From: Arenibacter sp041392165
GTDB lineage: Bacteria; Bacteroidota; Bacteroidia; Flavobacteriales; Flavobacteriaceae
Reading direction: 5' to 3'
Length of the DNA stretch: 64,000 bases
NCBI GenBank assembly: GCA_041392165.1
Contig: JAWKMN010000005.1
Span: forward strand, 1-64,000
Below, one piece after another: positions 1-8,320 of the stretch (position 1 is the first letter of the stretch; each line of letters starts with the position of its first letter). A program made the translations under genes and the position numbers. The notes beneath the pieces are model-generated. The model made no database searches. It was given only the letters and a program-made list of their open reading frames with translations, and was not told the origin of the DNA.

Positions 1-1187
1 TTAAAGGCCTTTTTCTCATCGTCGGTCAGGTTTTTAACTTCAAATCCCAAAACCGGAATAATGATCGTTTGTCTTTCCTTGAGCATGACCGGGAATTCCA
101 TGCGCTCATCATTGCGCAGAACGGTTACCAAAAGCTCGTCACCCGGCCTCTTGGACGATATATAGCCTATAAGGTCCGCAAATTTGTGAATTTCAACATT
201 GTCGATGTTTTTGATAATGTCCCCTTCCTTCAGATCGGCATCAAAAGCACCGGAATCTTCTTCTATACCGGCAATATAAACCCCGTCAATTTCATTTAAT
301 CCGTTTTCAACGGCGTAAGGACTGTTCATCGGTACCGTGTTGATCCCTAAAATTCCTTTCTGCACGTTACCGTATTCCATGATGTCCTCTACCACTTTTT
401 TCGCAATATTGCTAGGTACCGCAAAGGAATAACCTACATAGGAACCTGTTTGCGAGGTAATGGCCGTGTTGATACCTATAAGGTCACCATTGGTATTTAC
501 CAGTGCGCCACCACTGTTGCCCGGGTTTACGGCCGCATCGGTCTGAATAAATGACTGATCCAGACTGGCCAATGCCCTGGCCTTGGCACTAACGATCCCG
601 GCAGTAACCGTGGACGTCAAATTAAATGGGTTTCCTACCGCCAAGACCCATTCTCCCACCTTTGTATTGTCCGAATCGCCAAAAGCTAGGTACGGCAATT
701 GCCTGTCAACATCTATTTTTATCAGGGCAATATCAGAATTGGGGTCGGTACCGACGAGTTCGGCATCGTAGGTTTTATTGTTGTTTAACGTAACCTGTAG
801 TTGATCGGCATTGGCAATTACGTGGTTATTGGTAACAATATAGCCGTCCTGGGAAATTATTACCCCGGAACCGGTCCCCACTTGGGGTGTTGGGCTTCCG
901 CCATATCCGTAGAAAAATTCCATTATATTGGACGGACCCTTGCTGGTGGCTACATTTTTAACGTGTACCACTGCATTTACGGTGTTCTGGGCAGCTATGG
1001 TAAAATCCACTTCGTTAATACCCGCACCCTTAGCTGAAGTTGGGGTATAACTGGATGAAATCATTTTTGCCCCACTGTTCTCCTGAATAACTGCATAATT
1101 TGGTTTCTCTAAAAAAAGTTTGTAAGCACCCAATGTAATAGCACCTGCAAATACAGAGACCAATAATAAACTTCCAAATTTCTTCAT
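1..1187 (-). CDS. HtrA/DegP-family periplasmic serine protease (partial, 3' end beyond window)
   Basis: Envelope protease and chaperone that degrades misfolded exported proteins. Translating the minus strand from the ATG at 1187 gives a basic start (MKKFG) and a hydrophobic segment at about residues 5-22, so a signal peptide or N-terminal anchor. The trypsin-like domain carries the triad His122 (TNNHVI), Asp152 (SDIALI) and Ser225 (GNSGGAL). A PDZ domain follows at about residues 275-370 (KGILGIN, EGDIIK). The frame is still open at base 1, so the C-terminus, possibly with a second PDZ domain, is missing. The gene is divergent from dapF, with about 125 bp between their starts. The family call is secure; which Deg paralogue it is cannot be told. 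Confidence 0.95.
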   Translation of the reverse strand, partial: MKKFGSLLLVSVFAGAITLGAYKLFLEKPNYAVIQENSGAKMISSSYTPTSAKGAGINEVDFTIAAQNTVNAVVHVKNVATSKGPSNIMEFFYGYGGSPTPQVGTGSGVIISQDGYIVTNNHVIANADQLQVTLNNNKTYDAELVGTDPNSDIALIKIDVDRQLPYLAFGDSDNTKVGEWVLAVGNPFNLTSTVTAGIVSAKARALASLDQSFIQTDAAVNPGNSGGALVNTNGDLIGINTAITSQTGSYVGYSFAVPSNIAKKVVEDIMEYGNVQKGILGINTVPMNSPYAVENGLNEIDGVYIAGIEEDSGAFDADLKEGDIIKNIDNVEIHKFADLIGYISSKRPGDELLVTVLRNDERMEFPVMLKERQTIIIPVLGFEVKNLTDDEKKAF

Positions 1188-1288
1188 AAAAACATTTTTT
1201 AATTTACTCAAGTAAAATTAACATATTTCCATAGCAATTATTTGGCTTTAACGAGTTTTTAACTGATAATAAAACCTTAATAAAATTA

Positions 1289-1296
1289 TATCTTTG
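1289..1296 (+). promoter_or_regulatory. -7 box of Bacteroidota type (TATCTTTG) for dapF
   Basis: TATCTTTG matches the Bacteroidota sigma-A -7 consensus TAnnTTTG and ends 16 bp before the dapF ATG. I see no clear TTG -33 element at the expected spacing, so only the -7 part is supported. Confidence 0.5.
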
Positions 1297-1312
1297 CGTA
1301 ATAAATTACAAT

Positions 1313-2093
1313 ATGCTACTGAATTTTTTTAAATATCAAGGAACAGGGAACGACTTTGTAATGATAGATAATCGTGAAGGGTTTTTTCCAAAGGATAATG
1401 CGGAGCTGGTCTCTTTTTTATGTGACAGAAGATTTGGCATTGGTGGCGACGGACTCATTTTATTGGAAGAGGACAGGGAGAGGGATTTTAAGATGGTCTA
1501 TTTTAATGCCGATGGGGAGGCAGGGCACCATGTGTGGCAATGGAGGCAGATGTATTGTGGCCTTTGCCCATAATTTGGGTGTGGGCCAAAATACATCATT
1601 TATGGCGATAGACGGACTCCATAATGCGACCATTGCGAATGATATGGTGAGTTTGGAGATGCAGAATGTAAAGGAAATTAGACAAAAGACAAATTCTATG
1701 TTCCTTAATACAGGTTCCCCGCACCATGTGCAGTTGGTGGACGCGCTCAAGGATCTTGATGTTCGTAAGGAAGGTGCCAAACTTCGTTATGGACTGTATG
1801 GTGAACAAGGGAGCAATATCAACTTTGTGGACCAGGCAGGGGAGGATACATTTAATGTAAGAACTTATGAAAGGGGAGTGGAGGATGAAACCTTTTCCTG
1901 CGGAACCGGGGTAACCGCTGTTGCCCTGGCCATGTACCATTCGGGAAAGACCAATAAGGATTCCGTAAAGATCGTTACCCCGGGGGGAAATCTTCAGGTG
2001 AAGTTCAGGAGCAATGCCAATGGTTATGACCAAATATGGTTGACAGGTCCGGCACAACTCGTTTTTAAAGGAGAAATACATGTTGAGCTTTAA
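1313..2093 (+). pseudogene. dapF: Diaminopimelate epimerase, reading frame broken by a 1-bp insertion
   Basis: DapF converts LL- to meso-diaminopimelate for lysine and peptidoglycan synthesis. The first frame runs from the ATG at 1313 (FFKYQGTGNDFVMIDNR) to a stop at 1573. The second frame carries the rest, including both catalytic cysteines (TMCGNGGRC and FSCGTG), and ends at 2093. The switch lies at the G-run 1514-1517: removing one G restores NADGRQGTMCGNGG, giving about 259 residues, normal for the family. The 3' end overlaps the next gene by 14 bp. DapF is needed where the wall contains meso-DAP, and dapA is intact at 23.3 kb, so a sequencing error in the G run is more likely than real loss. 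Confidence 0.9.
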
Positions 2094-2604
2094 AGGGAAA
2101 CGGATTTGTCTTAGGGCTTTGGAGCCCAAGGATCTGGATTTTCTGTATAATCTGGAGAACGATCCTGAGATATGGGAGATTAGTGGTACTACTGCACCAT
2201 ATTCCAAACATGTATTACAACTATATCTTGAAAATGCCCATAGGGACATTTATGAGGTAAAACAATTGCGATTGTGTATTTGCGATTTAAACGGTACGGT
2301 ATTGGGCCTGATCGATCTATTTGATTTTGATCCCAAAAATTTAAGAGTGGGAATGGGGATTATTGTGGGCCGGAAGATTTTTAGAAATAAAGGGGTAGGC
2401 ACTGAGGCCATAGAGATACTTACCAATTATGTATTTTCAGTTTTGGGGGTGAGACAGGTTTATGTAAATGTATTGGAAGAAAATGTTCCCAGCATACACT
2501 TGTTTACAAAACTGGGGTTTGAAAAGGTTGGAATAAAAAAGGATTGGATATACACCAATGGGGCTTTTAAAAATGAGATCTTGTTTCAAAAGATAAATAG
2601 CTAA
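2080..2604 (+). CDS. GNAT-family N-acetyltransferase (RimJ/RimL type)
   Basis: A 174-residue acetyl-CoA-dependent acetyltransferase of the RimJ/RimL/SpeG-like group. It shows the usual N-terminal 'GKRICLRALEPKDLDFLY' strand-helix. The acetyl-CoA-binding region is near residues 95-115 (VGRKIFRNKGVGTEAIEIL), and 'VNVLEENVPSIHLFTKLGF' is a typical motif B. The substrate may be a protein N-terminus, a polyamine or another amine, and cannot be told from sequence. It overlaps the end of dapF by 14 bp, and its stop shares one base with the mltG start, so the three genes are probably co-transcribed. Confidence 0.85.
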   Translation: MLSFKGKRICLRALEPKDLDFLYNLENDPEIWEISGTTAPYSKHVLQLYLENAHRDIYEVKQLRLCICDLNGTVLGLIDLFDFDPKNLRVGMGIIVGRKIFRNKGVGTEAIEILTNYVFSVLGVRQVYVNVLEENVPSIHLFTKLGFEKVGIKKDWIYTNGAFKNEILFQKINS

Positions 2605-3647
2605 TGTATATAAAGAAAATTTTATTGGTTATCGTTGTGGCCGGAATGTTGGTGGGGGGCGCTTTTGCCTTTATGGTCTATAAGGCCTTCTTTGTGCCAA
2701 ATACACAATTCAACAATGAGGTGGCCTATGTGTTTATACCTTCAGATTCGGACTTCGAAGATGTAAAGACGATTATGGAGCCACTTTTAAAAGATTTGGA
2801 AACGTTTGAATCTGCAGCCGACAGGAAAGGGTATAGCACCAATATAAAAGCGGGTAAGTATGCCATAAAAGCGGGAATGGGCAATAACGATATTGTCAAT
2901 TCCTTGAGAAGTGGCAATATTCCTGTTAAATTAGCTTTTAACAACCAGGAGAATTTGGCGGATCTTGCAGGTAGGATATCCCTTCAAATAGAGGCGGACA
3001 GTACGGCATTATTGAAGGCTTTTGGTGAACCAGAATTTCTTAAAGCCAACGGATTTAACGAGAAAACGGCGCTTTCCATGTATATTCCCAATAGTTATGA
3101 GTTTTTCTGGAATACCTCGGCGGAGGGCTTTAGGGAGAGAATGTTGAAGGAATACAGGAGGTTTTGGAACGAAGAACGGATCGCCAAAACCAAATCTATG
3201 GGCCTTGACCCTTTACAAGTTACCACATTGGCCTCCATAGTGCATAAAGAGACGGCAAAAGTAGATGAACGGCCAAGGGTTGCCGGGGTGTACCTAAACC
3301 GATTGGCCAAGGGAATGTTGTTGCAGGCCGATCCTACCGTTATTTATGCCATTAAAAGGCATACAGGTAATTTTGATACCATTATTAAGCGGGTATTGTA
3401 TAAGGATTTGGAATTGGATTCGCCTTATAATACTTATAAATATGCAGGTTTGCCTCCAGGACCAATTGCCATGCCCGATATTTCGGCCATAGATGCCGTT
3501 TTAAATCCTGAAAAGCATGATTATTATTACTTTGTGGCCAACGTTGAAGATTTTGGATATCACAAATTTGCAAAGACATTGGCACAGCATAACCGCAATA
3601 AAGAGCAGTACGTCCGTTGGATAAACGGTCAAAAGATACGTCGCTGA
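2604..3647 (+). CDS. mltG: Endolytic murein transglycosylase MltG (YceG family)
   Basis: Cuts nascent glycan strands at the inner membrane and so acts as a terminator of peptidoglycan chains. The protein has 347 residues, with one N-terminal membrane helix at about residues 5-28, a LysM-like region, then the YceG catalytic domain. 'PNSYEFFW' is near residue 162. The catalytic Glu216 lies in HKETAKVDERPRVAGVYLNR, which is the family hallmark, and 'LQADPTVIYA' and 'SPYNTYKYAGLPPGPI' follow. The start overlaps the previous stop by one base. It fits with dapF upstream as a cell-wall unit. Confidence 0.96.
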   Translation: MYIKKILLVIVVAGMLVGGAFAFMVYKAFFVPNTQFNNEVAYVFIPSDSDFEDVKTIMEPLLKDLETFESAADRKGYSTNIKAGKYAIKAGMGNNDIVNSLRSGNIPVKLAFNNQENLADLAGRISLQIEADSTALLKAFGEPEFLKANGFNEKTALSMYIPNSYEFFWNTSAEGFRERMLKEYRRFWNEERIAKTKSMGLDPLQVTTLASIVHKETAKVDERPRVAGVYLNRLAKGMLLQADPTVIYAIKRHTGNFDTIIKRVLYKDLELDSPYNTYKYAGLPPGPIAMPDISAIDAVLNPEKHDYYYFVANVEDFGYHKFAKTLAQHNRNKEQYVRWINGQKIRR

Positions 3648-3740
3648 CCGATGACCCTTATTTCTGTGTCATTTATCCAATAATTTTAACATTTTGTACA
3701 AACTTACGTTAAAATGAGCCGGTTTTTTAAAAATCGGGCA

Positions 3741-3748
3741 TATCTTTG
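3741..3748 (+). promoter_or_regulatory. -7 box (TATCTTTG) upstream of the lysozyme-like gene
   Basis: Perfect match to TAnnTTTG, 54 bp before the ATG at 3803. No convincing TTG lies 17-23 bp upstream. It implies separate transcription of the gene at 3803 from mltG. Confidence 0.5.
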
Positions 3749-3802
3749 TACAGTGAAATTTAAGCGAACCCTTTTGGTTGTAAGTCTTAAGAAAACAAAT
3801 AT

Positions 3803-4432
3803 ATGAGAAAGTGGACAAGTTATTTGTTCCCCGTTATCATGATTTTTATTCTAATAAGTTATGGGTTTAGGCCAGCTAAAATGGTGATTCCCGAGGCTTT
3901 TAGGGTAAATGGACCTACCGAAGTTTTGTTTCCCGAACACAGAACTGTTTTAAAAACTACTATGGCTGCACCACCCTTTTTAGGAACATCCTACAACGGG
4001 TTTAAAGAGGCTTTGGCCTTTAAGGAATCCCAAGGGAATTATTTTACTACCAATGCCTTGGGTTATTTAGGAAAGTATCAATTTGGTATAGGTACGCTAG
4101 AACTGCTAGGTGTTTACAACGCTACATTATTTCTTAACGATCCAATTTTACAGGAAAGGGTATTCCATACCAATCTTTCCAGAAATAAATGGATTTTGAG
4201 AAGGGATATTAAGCGTTTTGTTGGTACGGTCATTAATGGCCAGGAGATAACAGAATCGGGAATATTGGCGGCTGCACATTTGGCCGGAGCGGGGAACGTG
4301 AAGAAGTATCTGAGATCTTATGGTAAATTAAATGTAAACGATGATTTTGGTTCATCTGTTTCTTATTATATCAGAAAATTTGCCGGATACGATATTTCCC
4401 ATGTAACCCCCCAAAAAAATCCTAGAATATAA
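3803..4432 (+). CDS. Secreted lysozyme-like putative peptidoglycan hydrolase
   Basis: A 209-residue protein with an N-terminal hydrophobic segment (about residues 5-22) that could be a signal peptide or anchor. The core has the pattern of SLT/lysozyme-like folds: a Glu in 'ALAFKESQGNYFTTNALG' (near residue 74) as candidate acid, then 'GYLGKYQFGIGTL', and 'GILAAAHLAGAGNVKKYL' resembling the end of transglycosylase domains. The family assignment is by pattern only; activity is inferred. The gene follows mltG but has its own -7 box and a strong terminator. It may be a wall hydrolase acting in the periplasm. Confidence 0.6.
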   Translation: MRKWTSYLFPVIMIFILISYGFRPAKMVIPEAFRVNGPTEVLFPEHRTVLKTTMAAPPFLGTSYNGFKEALAFKESQGNYFTTNALGYLGKYQFGIGTLELLGVYNATLFLNDPILQERVFHTNLSRNKWILRRDIKRFVGTVINGQEITESGILAAAHLAGAGNVKKYLRSYGKLNVNDDFGSSVSYYIRKFAGYDISHVTPQKNPRI

Positions 4433-4458
4433 AAGATTTGTAATTATGAAAATGGAAA

Positions 4459-4488
4459 GGCCCTAACCGTGTTGTTAGGGTTTTTTTA
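4459..4488 (+). terminator. Rho-independent terminator
   Basis: A 7-bp perfect stem CCCTAAC/GTTAGGG with a 6-nt loop, followed by seven T. It ends the plus-strand unit before the convergent rsmI-like gene. Confidence 0.85.
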
Positions 4489-5208
4489 TGCGTGGATAAT
4501 AAAGATGGTTGGTCTCTTATGAAGATCTACGGAGGTTCTTTGCCAATCCATCGCTCTTTTTGTAGCGATAAACTCTGTAGACAATGTTATGTCGCAAGCA
4601 ATACAGACCATGGTTTGTGGTGAAAGGGTCTTTATTAATTCGGCCAATAATTTATCATTTCTATAGGGGGTTTCAATAAAAATCTGCGATTGATCAAAAT
4701 CCCTGGAAAGTTTTTCGAGTCTTTTGATGCTTTTTTTTCTCTCCCCGGCTTCTATGGGCAGATATCCGTTAAAAGCAAAACTTTGTCCATTAAGGCCACT
4801 GGCCATTAAGGCCAATAAGATGGAGGAAGGGCCTACCAATGGCACCACCTGTATCCCCTTGTTGTGGGCAATTCGTACGATATCGGCACCGGGATCCGCA
4901 ATTCCCGGGCAACCGGCTTCCGATATAATGCCTACATTATACCCCTCAAAACATGGATCTAAAAAAGTAGGTAGTATTTCGGGTTCGGTAAATTTATTAA
5001 GTATATTGATATGTAAACCTGGCTGCGACTTTTTGGAACTTATCTTTTTAATAAAGTGTCTGGCCGTTTTTTCATTTTCAACTATGTAATGATCAATTTG
5101 TTCAATGGTCCTCTTAATGGATATTGGCAGTACTTCCAAGGGCTCGTTATCGCCCAGGGTTGTAGGTATCATATATAATTTTCCGGTAGTGTCCATTGCA
5201 TGTTCCAT
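4486..5208 (-). CDS. RsmI-like SAM-dependent methyltransferase (tetrapyrrole methylase fold)
   Basis: Belongs to the family of 16S rRNA 2'-O-ribose C1402 methyltransferases (RsmI/YraL), in the short form of about 235 residues common in Bacteroidota. Visible are 'GKLYMIPTTLGDNEPLE' at the N-terminus, 'IISEAGCPGIADPGADIV' near residue 95 (the SAM-site motif of the family) and 'VVPLVGPSSILLALMASGL'. The ATG at 5208 gives a MEHA extension; the ATG at 5196 (MDTTGKLY) is an equally good or better start. It ends in the terminator of the convergent gene and lies 11 bp after the phosphatase gene, in one minus-strand unit with dnaA. Confidence 0.85.
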   Translation of the reverse strand: MEHAMDTTGKLYMIPTTLGDNEPLEVLPISIKRTIEQIDHYIVENEKTARHFIKKISSKKSQPGLHINILNKFTEPEILPTFLDPCFEGYNVGIISEAGCPGIADPGADIVRIAHNKGIQVVPLVGPSSILLALMASGLNGQSFAFNGYLPIEAGERKKSIKRLEKLSRDFDQSQIFIETPYRNDKLLAELIKTLSPQTMVCIACDITLSTEFIATKRAMDWQRTSVDLHKRPTIFIIHA

Positions 5209-5219
5209 AAGGGATTGGA

Positions 5220-5678
5220 TTATTTATGAATTATGTCCTGTACAATAAGGTTACATGCGGAATCGATCAAATGAAAAATTTTCTCAAATCCATCCTCGCC
5301 CCCGTAATAGGGGTCCGGAACTTCCTTGTTGGTCAAATTTGACCTATGTAGTAATAAATTGACCTTGGCAATATCGTTTTTATTTTTGGCCAGGGCAATT
5401 ATATTATTATAATTACTGTTGTCCATGGCATAAATAAGGTCGAACTCGCTAAAATCCTTGGCAGTGAATTGCCTACATCGCTGCTGGCTAATGTCGATGC
5501 CATATTTTTTGGCTATGGCTATAGATCTGTTATCGGGTTTTTTTCCAATATGATAACCGGCGGTACCCGCAGAATCTACAAGAACGGTTTTCCCGTCCAA
5601 TTTATTTTTTAAAATTCCCTCGGCCAATGGAGACCTGCATATATTGCCCAAACAGACCATAAGGACTTTGGTTCTCAT
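5220..5678 (-). CDS. Low-molecular-weight protein-tyrosine phosphatase
   Basis: A cytoplasmic phosphatase of 152 residues, the standard family length. The P-loop CX5RS is CLGNICRS (Cys9 to Ser16), and the general acid Asp lies in 'VPDPYYGGEDGF' near residue 118. These are the hallmark residues of the LMW-PTP/ArsC-like fold. The natural substrate is unknown; relatives act on tyrosine kinases of polysaccharide export, none of which is visible here. It starts 13 bp after the dnaA stop, so it is probably co-transcribed with dnaA. Confidence 0.95.
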   Translation of the reverse strand: MRTKVLMVCLGNICRSPLAEGILKNKLDGKTVLVDSAGTAGYHIGKKPDNRSIAIAKKYGIDISQQRCRQFTAKDFSEFDLIYAMDNSNYNNIIALAKNKNDIAKVNLLLHRSNLTNKEVPDPYYGGEDGFEKIFHLIDSACNLIVQDIIHK

Positions 5679-5691
5679 GGCAACGGCGGTA

Positions 5692-7116
5692 TTAAGAAAA
5701 CTTTTTTGTTAGGTCGTCTATGTATTTCCTGAATTGTTTGTCGGTTTCAGCAAGGTTGTCCACTGTCTTACAGGCGTGAAGTACTGTAGCATGGTCCCTT
5801 TTTCCTATTTGGGAACCGATACTCGCCAATGAGGCTTTGGTGAATTTTTTTGCAAAGAACATGGCCAATTGCCTTGCCTGTACAATATGTCTTTTTCTGG
5901 TCTTTGACTGAAGTGTGGCCACATCCATTTCAAAATAGTCGGAAACTACCTTTTGGATATAATCTATGGATACTTCCCTTTTGGTATTTTTCACGAATTT
6001 CTCCACCACCAATTGGGCCAATTCCAGGGTGACCTCCTTTTTATTGAAGGAAGACTGGGCAATCAAGGAAATTATGGCTCCTTCCAATTCCCTGATATTG
6101 GTTTTTATATGCTTGGCAACATAGTCTATAATGTCGTCTGGCATTTCCACCCCATCCCGGTATAATTTGTTTTTTAAGATGGATATCCTTGTTTCGTAGT
6201 CGGGCGTTTGGAGTTCGGCAGACAAGCCCCATTTAAATCGGGAAAGCAAACGCTGTTCTATGTCCTGCATATCAACAGGGGCTTTGTCCGAAGTTAGTAT
6301 TACCTGTTTGCCGTTTTGGTGCAAATGATTGAAAATATGGAAGAATACGTCCTGTGTCCCTGATTTTCCGGATAGAAATTGCACGTCATCTATAATGAGC
6401 ACATCGATCAACTGATAGAAATGGATGAAATCGTTTCTTGTGTTTTTCTTGACCGATTCAATGTACTGTTGGGTAAATTTTTCAGCGGAGATATATAATA
6501 CCGTTTTTTCCGGATATTTATCCTTTATTTCTACGCCTATGGCATGGGCCAAATGTGTTTTTCCCAAACCGACACCGCCAAACACCAATAATGGGTTAAA
6601 AGAGGTTCCCCCAGGTTTGTTGGCAACGGCCATACCGGCAGACCTTGCCAGTCTGTTGGAATCGCCTTCCAAAAAATTATCGAAATTATAACTTGGGTTT
6701 AATTGGGATTCGATTTTTATGTTCCTGATTCCGGGAATTACAAATGGATTTTTTAATTCCGGATTTTTGGATTTTATGGCCACGTCCAATTCCTGTGGTT
6801 CTACATGGGATCTATTGGAGCTAGGTATTTTTTCGGTAAAAGGTTCCCGGTTGCCATAGGTGTTTTCCATTTTAATGATGTACACCAATTTGGCGGTCTC
6901 GCCCAATTCTTTGGTGAGGGCTACTTTTAGCAGTTTAACATAGTGCTCTTCCAGCCATTCATAAAAAAATTTACTGGGAACTTGAATGCTCAGGGCATTA
7001 TCGGAAAGCTTAACGGGTTTAATTGGTTCGAACCAAGTTTTGAATGCCTGCGGTTGGATATTGTCCTTTATAAAGCTCAAACAATGGTTCCATACGGACG
7101 TTGCAGTAACACTCAT
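5692..7116 (-). CDS. dnaA: Chromosomal replication initiator DnaA
   Basis: Binds DnaA boxes at oriC and melts DNA to start replication. At 474 residues it has normal length. Domain I is at residues 1-85 ('WNHCLSFIKDNIQPQAFKTW'). The AAA+ domain starts near residue 140, with Walker A GGVGLGKTH (180-188) and Walker B IIDDVQFL (241-248). The C-terminal domain IV carries the signature 'IGKRDHATVLHACKTV' that contacts the DnaA box. The start is the ATG in MSVTATSVW. It is divergent from the thioesterase gene; the gap is AT-rich with homopolymer runs but no clear DnaA-box cluster. Confidence 0.98.
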   Translation of the reverse strand: MSVTATSVWNHCLSFIKDNIQPQAFKTWFEPIKPVKLSDNALSIQVPSKFFYEWLEEHYVKLLKVALTKELGETAKLVYIIKMENTYGNREPFTEKIPSSNRSHVEPQELDVAIKSKNPELKNPFVIPGIRNIKIESQLNPSYNFDNFLEGDSNRLARSAGMAVANKPGGTSFNPLLVFGGVGLGKTHLAHAIGVEIKDKYPEKTVLYISAEKFTQQYIESVKKNTRNDFIHFYQLIDVLIIDDVQFLSGKSGTQDVFFHIFNHLHQNGKQVILTSDKAPVDMQDIEQRLLSRFKWGLSAELQTPDYETRISILKNKLYRDGVEMPDDIIDYVAKHIKTNIRELEGAIISLIAQSSFNKKEVTLELAQLVVEKFVKNTKREVSIDYIQKVVSDYFEMDVATLQSKTRKRHIVQARQLAMFFAKKFTKASLASIGSQIGKRDHATVLHACKTVDNLAETDKQFRKYIDDLTKKFS

Positions 7117-7314
7117 TTTTAATGTCTTCTTTTTTCGGTTAGTGTAAATTATGGATGATATTCAGCCAAGCAAAATGGGACTATCAAGTGAGCAAATATG
7201 TGAACAAATATTCTAAAAAAAAAATCCAAAGAGGTTGAATTTTCTCTTTTTTTTTCCCATGTTGTGCCACAATATTTCCACATTTTTAAATATAAAGGTT
7301 TTACACGGAATAAT

Positions 7315-7713
7315 ATGGATTTTAATGAATTTTCTTTTAGGGTCAGGTATGGCGAAACAGACCAGATGGGCGTAGTTTATCATGGCAATTATGCCCAATA
7401 TCTGGAGATGGGACGGGTAGAATGGTTAAGGTCTATGGGTATTTCCTATAAAAGTATGGAGGAAAGCGGAATAATGTTACCTGTAATCTCGTTAAATATT
7501 TTATTTAAGAAGTCGGCCGTTTATGACGATCTTTTAACGGTCAGGACCTATCTCAGAAAGCGGCCTATGGTGAGAATAGAATTTGACTATGAGATATACA
7601 ACGAGGCCAAAGAATTGTTGATAGAGGCAAACACCGTTCTGGCATTTATGGATGTAAGATTAAATAAACCCGTAAAATGCCCAAATTACATTCTGGATAA
7701 ATTAGATATCTAA
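7315..7713 (+). CDS. Hotdog-fold acyl-CoA thioesterase (YbgC/FadM-like)
   Basis: Hydrolyses acyl-CoA thioesters. The protein is about 132 residues from the ATG at 7315 (MDFNEFSFRV). A GTG at 7264 would add 17 residues that do not look like the family, so I prefer 7315. The catalytic signature 'RYGETDQMGVVYHGNYAQYL' contains the Asp and His of the 4-hydroxybenzoyl-CoA thioesterase/YbgC family. Its 3' end overlaps the convergent YigZ gene by 12 bp. The exact acyl substrate cannot be inferred. Confidence 0.9.
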   Translation: MDFNEFSFRVRYGETDQMGVVYHGNYAQYLEMGRVEWLRSMGISYKSMEESGIMLPVISLNILFKKSAVYDDLLTVRTYLRKRPMVRIEFDYEIYNEAKELLIEANTVLAFMDVRLNKPVKCPNYILDKLDI

Positions 7714-8313
7714 TTTTTTTATTCTTACGGGATACATAGAGGCAAATATATTTTCGGTAGAAAGGGCGTCGTTTTTTCTAACGGATATTTCAATGGAGCA
7801 GTCCATTTCCATTTTCTGGGTAATAATTTCCATTTGATATTGCCTTATGGTCCGCATAACCTTATCCATTTCTGGATATTCAAAACATAATAAATATCGC
7901 TGCCTTAAAGTTTTTTCAATTATTTCTGCCGAATCAAGTGCCATATATGCCGCTGTCCTATAGGCGGATATGAGGCCGCCTACGCCTAGTTTTGTGCCCC
8001 CAAAGATACGGGCTACGGCTACTAGAACATTGGTTACTCCAAAAGACTGTATTTGGCCGTATATTGGCATTCCTGCAGAATTATTGGGTTCACCATCGTC
8101 ATTCGTCCTGTAATTGATGTCCTCATACCCCAATTGCCAGGCATAGCAAACATGGTTGGCGGTATGGTGTTGTTTTCTAAGCCCGTCAATAATAGGTTTT
8201 ACCTCGTCCTCATGTAGAATGGGGTAGGCGTAACCAAAAAACTTGCTCTTGCGTTCTTTCAGCAAAACTTCCTCCGAAGGTGTTTTCAAGGTTTTGTAAA
8301 CGTCCATTTCCAT
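7702..8313 (-). CDS. YigZ/IMPACT family protein (UPF0029)
   Basis: A 203-residue protein of the IMPACT/YigZ family. Bacterial members have an N-terminal UPF0029 domain and a smaller C-terminal domain; their biochemical role is unsettled, with links to translation or proline peptidases suggested in the family. Seen here: 'KERKSKFFGYAYPI', 'HHTANHVCYAWQLG', 'NDDGEPNNSAGMPI' and 'KLGVGGLISAYR', all strongly conserved in the family. The start may be Met1 or Met3. It begins 7 bp after the transporter stop in a minus-strand series. Confidence 0.92.
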   Translation of the reverse strand: MEMDVYKTLKTPSEEVLLKERKSKFFGYAYPILHEDEVKPIIDGLRKQHHTANHVCYAWQLGYEDINYRTNDDGEPNNSAGMPIYGQIQSFGVTNVLVAVARIFGGTKLGVGGLISAYRTAAYMALDSAEIIEKTLRQRYLLCFEYPEMDKVMRTIRQYQMEIITQKMEMDCSIEISVRKNDALSTENIFASMYPVRIKKLDI

Positions 8314-8320
8314 AGGTAAA

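Noticed and set aside
1460..2249. Long minus-strand frames over dapF
   Set aside because: Shadows of dapF and the acetyltransferase; the plus strand has clear catalytic motifs.
7117..7314. Possible oriC upstream of dnaA
   Set aside because: Only imperfect single matches to DnaA boxes are seen, no cluster, and the gap is under 200 bp with ordinary AT runs.
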